This document shows positions 58,951 through 64,000 of a stretch of 64,000 nucleotides of DNA, one piece after another. This stretch comes from Paenibacillus sp. cl123 (GTDB taxonomy: Bacteria > Bacillota > Bacilli > Paenibacillales > NBRC-103111): contig NZ_FMYY01000010.1 in assembly GCF_900101595.1 (NCBI RefSeq), positions 62,001 through 126,000 of the forward strand, in the 5' to 3' direction. Position 1 is the stretch's first letter, and every line of letters begins with the position of its first letter. A program made the translations under genes and the position numbers. Under the pieces are notes generated by a model. That model ran no database searches. It was given only the letters and a program-made list of their open reading frames with translations, and was not told the DNA's origin.

Positions 58951-60553
58951 GGTACTGATCGTCGACGATGAGCCGGAGATCCGGCAGGGATTGAAGCTCA
59001 AGGCGGATTGGGAGGCGCTTGGCCTGACGATCGCCGGAGAGGCGGACCATGGTCTTGAGGCGCTGGAGTGGCTGGCCAATCATCCGGTCGAGCTCGTGGT
59101 GACGGATATGAATATGCCCGTCATGGATGGGGTGACATTCCTGGAAGCTTGTCACGAGCATCATCCTTCCCTGCGCCTGCTGGTCATTACCGGGTATGAG
59201 GATTTCAGCTATGCGAAAGCGGCCATCCGTCATCAGGCCAGGGATTACCTGCTGAAGCCGGTTTCCCGGGACGAGCTTACGGAGGCGCTGGCGAAGGTTG
59301 TCCGCGAGCTGGATGAGGAGCGCCGGGAGGTGGATCAGCAAGCCGTGCTGCAATGGCGGCTTTCCGAATATTACAAGGAGATGAGGGAGCATTTTCTCAT
59401 CCATCTGGTCAAGGAGAAGCCGGAGCGGGGGAGCATGGTATGGGATCGGGTCAGACAGTTTCAATTGGACGGCTGGGAGAAACTGCCGGTCCGCTTTCTC
59501 ACGGCGGGCTTTGCCGAGCGTTCGGAAGCCTCCGGCGAGCAGGTACGAACGCCGGACAAGCTGCGGCTGCCGTTCGAGCTCGTTTGCCGGGAGGTGGCGG
59601 CAGGCTTTGCCGAGCGAGTGCAGGTATTCCGCGATGCCGGTTATCCGGGTCTCATGCAGTTTATCGTTCAGGGACCGGAAGCGGAGTCGGCGCGTTTGTC
59701 CGAATCGCTGATCGCTGCGGTGACCAAGCATCTGGGCTTCTGTCCGGTCGTCGGTACGGGACAGGAGGTGACCGGGCTGGAGCAGTGGAAGGACGGCTAT
59801 CTGTCCGCGCTGCTGGACTGGAATCTGCGCAGCAACAAGGACCGCTATGCCGGCTCCGTCCAGTTCAGAAGCGAGGTTGCTCTAAGCGAGGATACTGTCC
59901 GGATGCTGCAGCGCTGCTTGTCCCGCGGTGAGCTGGAAACGTTCGAGCAGACGGTGAGCAAAGAGCTGTCCGCCGCATTCGCCGCGTCTCAAGCACGCTT
60001 CGTCAAGCTGATCTTCCAGCTGTATCTGCTGCTGGACGCGATGGCGTACACGGCAGGCGTAACGCTGGACAGCGGAGAACAGTTGTGGATTCGACCGGAG
60101 CAGGTGTGGGGCTTCGATACCGTGGACAAGGCCCGGCAGTTTCTGGTCAGGCTGGCCCGCAAGACAGTCCGCAGCACGGCGGACGAGATGGCCGATGCGG
60201 ACTATTCCATGATTCAAGCCGCCATGCAGTTTATCCAGGACAATTATATGGCGGATATTAACTTGACGCTGCTGGCCGAACGGTTTAATTACAACTCCTC
60301 TTATTTCTCCGAAATGTTCAAGGCGAGGGCCGGCAAAACGTTTATTCAATATCTCACCGACGTCCGCATGGCCAAGGCCGTGCAGCTGCTGGAGGAAACG
60401 ATGCTCGGCTTGTGGGATATCGCGGAGCTGACCGGCTTCTCCAACGCAAGTTACTTCAGCTCGAAGTTCAAAAAGGTGTACGGGATGACGCCGTCGGACT
60501 ACCGGCAGCGGCGGTCACCTGAAAAAATGAATAGTGAACACCCGAAGAAATAG
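58943..60553 (+). CDS. YesN-type response regulator with AraC DNA-binding domain
   Basis: The 536-residue protein has an N-terminal receiver domain (acidic D8/D9, phosphoacceptor D55 in LVVTDMNMPVMDG and Lys in LLKPVSRDEL), a long middle region of unknown structure and a C-terminal AraC helix-turn-helix ending AELTGFSNASYFSSKFKKVYGMTPSDYRQ. Its start is inside the kinase gene. It should activate the permease and binding-protein genes that follow. Confidence 0.92.
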   Translation: MYKVLIVDDEPEIRQGLKLKADWEALGLTIAGEADHGLEALEWLANHPVELVVTDMNMPVMDGVTFLEACHEHHPSLRLLVITGYEDFSYAKAAIRHQARDYLLKPVSRDELTEALAKVVRELDEERREVDQQAVLQWRLSEYYKEMREHFLIHLVKEKPERGSMVWDRVRQFQLDGWEKLPVRFLTAGFAERSEASGEQVRTPDKLRLPFELVCREVAAGFAERVQVFRDAGYPGLMQFIVQGPEAESARLSESLIAAVTKHLGFCPVVGTGQEVTGLEQWKDGYLSALLDWNLRSNKDRYAGSVQFRSEVALSEDTVRMLQRCLSRGELETFEQTVSKELSAAFAASQARFVKLIFQLYLLLDAMAYTAGVTLDSGEQLWIRPEQVWGFDTVDKARQFLVRLARKTVRSTADEMADADYSMIQAAMQFIQDNYMADINLTLLAERFNYNSSYFSEMFKARAGKTFIQYLTDVRMAKAVQLLEETMLGLWDIAELTGFSNASYFSSKFKKVYGMTPSDYRQRRSPEKMNSEHPKK

Positions 60554-60643
60554 CATTCAAAGCAGCGCCCCAAATCGATATGATGATGTTACAGCTTAAG
60601 CGAGCAACATGTAACGGATCATGGAAGAGGAGGGGCGTTCGTC

Positions 60644-61552
60644 ATGTCAACTCTGCGCAAACCCGCCCTTGGGCGGCAAAACCGCATCGCTTATTTATTT
60701 TTACTGCCATGGCTGATCGGTTTTTTTGGCCTCACGCTGGGCCCTATGCTGGGTTCGCTGTACTTGTCGATGACCAAGTTCAATCTGTTGAATCCGCCCC
60801 GCTGGCTCGGACTCGACAACTACCGGCAAATTTTTACGGAAGACGCGACATTCCTGCATTCCTTGGGACTGACCTTTCAGTTCGCGCTGGTGTCCGTGCC
60901 GCTTCGGCTGGCTTTCGCCCTGTTCATTGCGATGGCACTGAACAAGGGAATACGGGCGCTCGGGTTGTACCGGACGGTGTATTATATTCCGTCTCTGCTC
61001 GGCGGAAGTGTGGCGATCGCTATTGTGTGGAGGAAGATTTTCGACGGGGACGGGTTGTTTAATCAGTTACTCGGCATCTTCGGCCTAGAAGGCCCCGCCT
61101 GGATAGCGCATCCGGATTACATCTTGTCCACGATCATCACGCTGGCGGTGTGGCAGTTCGGCTCGGCGATGGTTATCTTCCTCGCCGGTTTGAAGCAGGT
61201 GCCAGCCGATCTGTACGAAGCCTCGCAGGTGGATGGAGCCGGCAAGGCAAGGCAGTTTTTCAGCATCACGCTCCCTCTGCTGTCGCCGGTTATCTTCTTC
61301 AATCTGATTATGAGCATTATCAATTCCTTTCAGGTCTTTACGCCAGGTTTCGTCATCGGGGACGGGCGGGGAGGACCGGTCGACTCGACGATGTTCTATA
61401 CGCTGTATTTGTACCTGAAGGGCTTCTCGTTTTTCGATATGGGCTATGCGGCGGCCCTCGCCTGGATCATGCTTGCGGTGATCGGCGCAATGACCGCAGT
61501 CGTATTCCTGACCTCGAAGTATTGGGTATTTTATGGAGACGGAAAATCATGA
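60644..61552 (+). CDS. CUT1 sugar ABC permease (MalF-like)
   Basis: The 302-residue permease has six transmembrane helices and the EAA loop EASQVDGAGKARQFFSITLPLLSPV. It is of the UgpA/MalF type common for oligosaccharides. A GGAGGGG site precedes ATG 60644. It lies 90 bp after the response-regulator gene and probably in the same regulon. No ATPase gene is visible, so a shared MsmX-type ATPase is expected. Confidence 0.9.
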   Translation: MSTLRKPALGRQNRIAYLFLLPWLIGFFGLTLGPMLGSLYLSMTKFNLLNPPRWLGLDNYRQIFTEDATFLHSLGLTFQFALVSVPLRLAFALFIAMALNKGIRALGLYRTVYYIPSLLGGSVAIAIVWRKIFDGDGLFNQLLGIFGLEGPAWIAHPDYILSTIITLAVWQFGSAMVIFLAGLKQVPADLYEASQVDGAGKARQFFSITLPLLSPVIFFNLIMSIINSFQVFTPGFVIGDGRGGPVDSTMFYTLYLYLKGFSFFDMGYAAALAWIMLAVIGAMTAVVFLTSKYWVFYGDGKS

Positions 61553-61565
61553 AGGGGGCGATGAC

Positions 61566-62450
61566 ATGGCCGTTCATACAAGCTCAGCTGCGGTGACGTC
61601 GGTCCGTACGCGTTCTATGCGCCAGGCTTACGCGAACATACTCAAGCATCTGCTGATCGTCGCTTTCGGTTTGCTGATGCTGTACCCGGTGCTATGGCTG
61701 CTGAGCAGCTCCTTCAAGCCCAACCAGCTCATTTTCTCCGATACGAGTCTTTGGCCGAAGCGGGTGACGCTGGATAACTATATCAAGGGCTGGCAGGGAC
61801 TTCAGGGGATATCGTTCGGGCGATTTTTTCTTAACTCGGCGCAGATCTCCATTATGTCGGTGCTGGGCAATATCATCACCTGCTCACTTGCCGCTTATGC
61901 ATTTGCCCGGCTAGACTTTCGCTTTAAGAAGCTATGGTTCAGCCTCATGCTCGTTACCATTATGCTGCCCTACCATGTGACGCTCGTTCCGCAATATGTG
62001 ATTTTCAACAAGTTCGAATGGATCAACACTTACCTGCCGTTGATTGTGCCGAAATGGCTGGCTCATGATTCCTTCTTTATTCTGCTGATGGTGCAATTCA
62101 TTCGCGGCATACCGAAGGAGCTGGACGAAAGCGCGACCATCGACGGCTGCGGCCAAGGACAAATCTATTTCCGCATCATCCTGCCGCTGCTCGTTCCCGC
62201 GCTGATCACGACAGCCATCTTCACCTTTATCTGGACGTGGGATGACTTCTTCTCCCAGATGATTTACCTGAATAACATCAAGCTGTTCACCGTACAGCTC
62301 GGCATCCGCTCGCTGTTCGATCCGTCGGGCGAATCGGATTGGGGTGCGCTGCTGGCCATGTCCGTGCTGTCGCTTGTTCCGATCATGACCATCTTTCTGA
62401 CGTTCCAAAAATATTTTCTGGATGGCATCGCCACGACAGGTCTTAAGTAA
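61566..62450 (+). CDS. CUT1 sugar ABC permease (MalG-like)
   Basis: The 294-residue second permease has the loop DESATIDGCGQGQIYFRIILPLLVPA and ends with the MalG/UgpE-type IMTIFLTFQKYFLDGIATTGLK. ATG 61566 was chosen because AAGGGGGCG is 5 nt upstream; the preceding in-frame codons overlap the previous gene's end without a ribosome binding site. Confidence 0.9.
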   Translation: MAVHTSSAAVTSVRTRSMRQAYANILKHLLIVAFGLLMLYPVLWLLSSSFKPNQLIFSDTSLWPKRVTLDNYIKGWQGLQGISFGRFFLNSAQISIMSVLGNIITCSLAAYAFARLDFRFKKLWFSLMLVTIMLPYHVTLVPQYVIFNKFEWINTYLPLIVPKWLAHDSFFILLMVQFIRGIPKELDESATIDGCGQGQIYFRIILPLLVPALITTAIFTFIWTWDDFFSQMIYLNNIKLFTVQLGIRSLFDPSGESDWGALLAMSVLSLVPIMTIFLTFQKYFLDGIATTGLK

Positions 62451-62499
62451 AGGGCTACTGACCAGGCTTCATCAATTTCATTTCAGGGAGAGATTGAGT

Positions 62500-63858
62500 A
62501 TGAGACAATCACGTTCAGCGAAAAAAGGTATGGCAATTTCGGCTCTGGCGCTGCTGATGACATTTACGGCGGCTTGCGGAGGAGGAACCGGAACCGGCAG
62601 CGGCTCCGGGACACCGGCGGCGGGGGCGGACGCAGGAGCCAAGGACAGCGCTAAGGCAGAGCCGGTCGAGCTGAGAATTATGTGGTGGGGCGATCAGAAG
62701 CGCGCCGACCGCACGAATGAAGCGCTGCGCAAGTTTGAGGAGAAGCATCCGAACATCAAGGTCGTTGGAGAGTTCGCTCCCAGCACCGGCTACTTCGATA
62801 AGTTGAACACTCAGCTTGCTTCCGGCACGGCTCCCGATGTGTTTTTCCTCGGCGGCAACGTGGTCGACTATGCGAACAAAGGCGTGCTGTTGGAGCTTGA
62901 CCCTTATGTGGGCAAGGAATTGAATCTGACGGATATGGACAAGTCGATGATTCAGTACGGGACGCTCAAGGGCAAGCTGCTGCATATATCGGCAGGAGCC
63001 AACGCACGGGGTATCGCCGTAAACACCGAGCTGTTCAAGAAAGCCGGTATGCCGCTTCCGCAGGATGGCTGGAACTGGGAAGATTACGCGCGCATCAGCA
63101 AGGAAATTTCCGAGAAGCTGGGCAAGGATGTGTTCGGCACATACAATTTCACGGTAGACGGCATGGATATTTATCTGAAGCAAAGAGGCAAGCAGCTTTA
63201 CGATATGGATAACGCCAAGCTGGGCTTCGAGCAGAAGGATGCCGAGGAATGGTTCAGCCTGTGGGATAGCATGTCGAAGGCCGGCGGCGTCGTAACGCCG
63301 GCTCTGCAAGTATCCAATCCGCCTGCCGACACTAGCAAGTCACTGGTCGTGACAGGAAAGGTTGCCATGAGCCTGATGGCTTCCAACCAGCTTGGGGCCC
63401 ATCAGAATCTGATTCCGGATAAGCTGGCGCTCGTCCAGGTGCCGCGCGGCCCAAAAGGCACCGGCGTCGTCTTCGAATCCAGCCAAGGTTTGTCAGGTTA
63501 TAGTAAAACGAAGCATCCGAAAGAAGTCGCCATGCTGATGAGCTACTGGATCAACGATCCGGATGCGGCGAAAATTCTCGGCAACGACCGCGGCGTGCCG
63601 GTAACGTCCAAAATGCGCGACCTGTTGAAGCAGAATGCGGGTGAAGTCGAGAAGGTAATCTACGACTATACAAGCCGCGTCTCCGCCGCAGTCAACAAGG
63701 AGCCGTTCGCGATCAGCTACAACCCTCCCGGCTTTACGGAATACAACAAGCTGTTCGAAACGACGGTGCAGGAAATCGGTTTTGGCAAGAAAGATGTGAA
63801 GAAAGGCGTCGAGGATTTCTACAACGGTACGGTTAAAATATTCAACAACAACAAGTAG
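62500..63858 (+). CDS. Sugar-binding lipoprotein of the CUT1 importer
   Basis: The 452-residue protein has a basic N-terminus, hydrophobic core and lipobox TAACG, a Gly/Ser/Ala-rich linker and a type I solute-binding fold (IMWWGDQKRADRTNEALRKFEEKHPNIKV, LASGTAPDVFFLGGNVVDYANKGVLLELDPYV). AGGGAGAG is about 7 nt before ATG 62500. The frame extends upstream but without support. It is the third component of this importer; the exact sugar is unknown. Confidence 0.92.
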   Translation: MRQSRSAKKGMAISALALLMTFTAACGGGTGTGSGSGTPAAGADAGAKDSAKAEPVELRIMWWGDQKRADRTNEALRKFEEKHPNIKVVGEFAPSTGYFDKLNTQLASGTAPDVFFLGGNVVDYANKGVLLELDPYVGKELNLTDMDKSMIQYGTLKGKLLHISAGANARGIAVNTELFKKAGMPLPQDGWNWEDYARISKEISEKLGKDVFGTYNFTVDGMDIYLKQRGKQLYDMDNAKLGFEQKDAEEWFSLWDSMSKAGGVVTPALQVSNPPADTSKSLVVTGKVAMSLMASNQLGAHQNLIPDKLALVQVPRGPKGTGVVFESSQGLSGYSKTKHPKEVAMLMSYWINDPDAAKILGNDRGVPVTSKMRDLLKQNAGEVEKVIYDYTSRVSAAVNKEPFAISYNPPGFTEYNKLFETTVQEIGFGKKDVKKGVEDFYNGTVKIFNNNK

Positions 63859-63871
63859 ATGACGTGTTGGA

Positions 63872-63906
63872 AAGCGAAGCAGGCTGCAGGCGGCCTGTTT
63901 TCGCTT
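63872..63906 (+). terminator. Terminator of the CUT1 importer operon
   Basis: AAGCGAA-G-CAGGC pairs with GCCTG-TTT-TCGCTT (bulged stem), with the T-tract inside the right arm. Because another gene begins 40 nt later it may act as an attenuator. Confidence 0.6.
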
Positions 63907-63946
63907 GACCGACCTGTACGAACGACAGACGGGAGAGTGGCGTTTT

Positions 63947-64000
63947 ATGAGAGAAGCTTTGCTGCGCAAACTGCGCGAAGCGGACATAACGGTGAATGCA
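63947..64000 (+). CDS. Start of a further gene (partial)
   Basis: ATG 63947 with GGGAGAG about 10 nt upstream opens a frame to the window edge (18 residues, MREALLRKLREADITVNA). It is too short to identify. Its position directly after a sugar importer makes a glycoside hydrolase or another sugar enzyme likely, which is a guess from context only. Confidence 0.55.
   Translation, partial: MREALLRKLREADITVNA

Overview
The window looks like a chromosomal segment of a moderately GC-rich member of the Paenibacillaceae (Paenibacillus or Cohnella-like). The evidence is many strong AGGAGG-type ribosome binding sites with frequent TTG and GTG starts, YesM/YesN-type sensor/AraC regulators beside LplB/YtcP-type sugar ABC transporters, a B. 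subtilis-style AdaA/AdaB pair, a NupNOPQ-like nucleoside importer and a TGTGA-N6-TCACA (Bacillus Fnr/CRP-type) site. The assignment is by gene content only. I see no rRNA, tRNA or CRISPR array.

Layout. 1-2.2 kb: two MFS drug-efflux transporters, the first cut by the window edge. 2.4-4.3 kb (minus): an alkylation-damage operon, adaA-adaB-2OG/Fe(II) oxygenase. 4.5-5.4 kb (minus): a protein with an Sm/Hfq-like N-terminus. 5.6-10 kb: a chaperone cluster, Hsp20, CbpA-like J protein and ClpB, followed by an AlkD-type DNA glycosylase. 10.9-13.9 kb: GH127 beta-L-arabinofuranosidase divergent from an AraC regulator. 14-15.7 kb: Nudix hydrolase, P-loop kinase-like protein and a Cys-rich 61-residue protein behind a perfect Fnr/CRP-type box. 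16-18.7 kb: an unknown protein, MoxR-type AAA ATPase and VWA protein. 19.5-22.1 kb: AraC regulator divergent from an amidohydrolase-Rieske pair. 22.2-28.1 kb: membrane-bound AraC regulator and a sugar-type ABC importer. 28.6-30.9 kb: ROK regulator and MFS permease. 31.1-34.7 kb: MFS transporter and an AprA/AprB-like flavoprotein-ferredoxin pair. 35.1-40 kb: nucleoside-type ABC importer. 40-40.6 kb: a truncated group IIC intron directly after that operon's terminator. 40.9-45.6 kb: LacI regulator, FucI and ribulokinase, readable as a D-arabinose route. 45.8-46.6 kb: PPK2. 47.2-49.2 kb: CidA/CidB (LrgAB) with a divergent LysR regulator. 49.8-55.7 kb (minus): SsuABC/TauABC-type importer with a second AprA/AprB-like pair. 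56-57 kb: SMP-30 lactonase. 57.1-64 kb: a YesM/YesN two-component system with a complete CUT1 sugar importer and the start of another gene.

Two things stand out. First, two paralogous flavoprotein plus 2x[4Fe-4S] ferredoxin pairs sit next to two unrelated transporter types (MFS and sulfonate-type ABC), which suggests an uncharacterised redox module acting on imported small, perhaps organosulfur, compounds. Second, the long intergenic regions carry two dispersed repeat families. One has a strict 51-52 bp period and a small conserved TACG/CGTA hairpin around an A-tract; it occurs as two 8-copy arrays and one degenerate inverted 4-copy array. The other has a period near 50 bp and occurs at two loci. 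Smaller regulatory structures (Fnr box, ROK, LacI and LysR operators, three identical hairpins inside the sulfonate operon) are listed separately.
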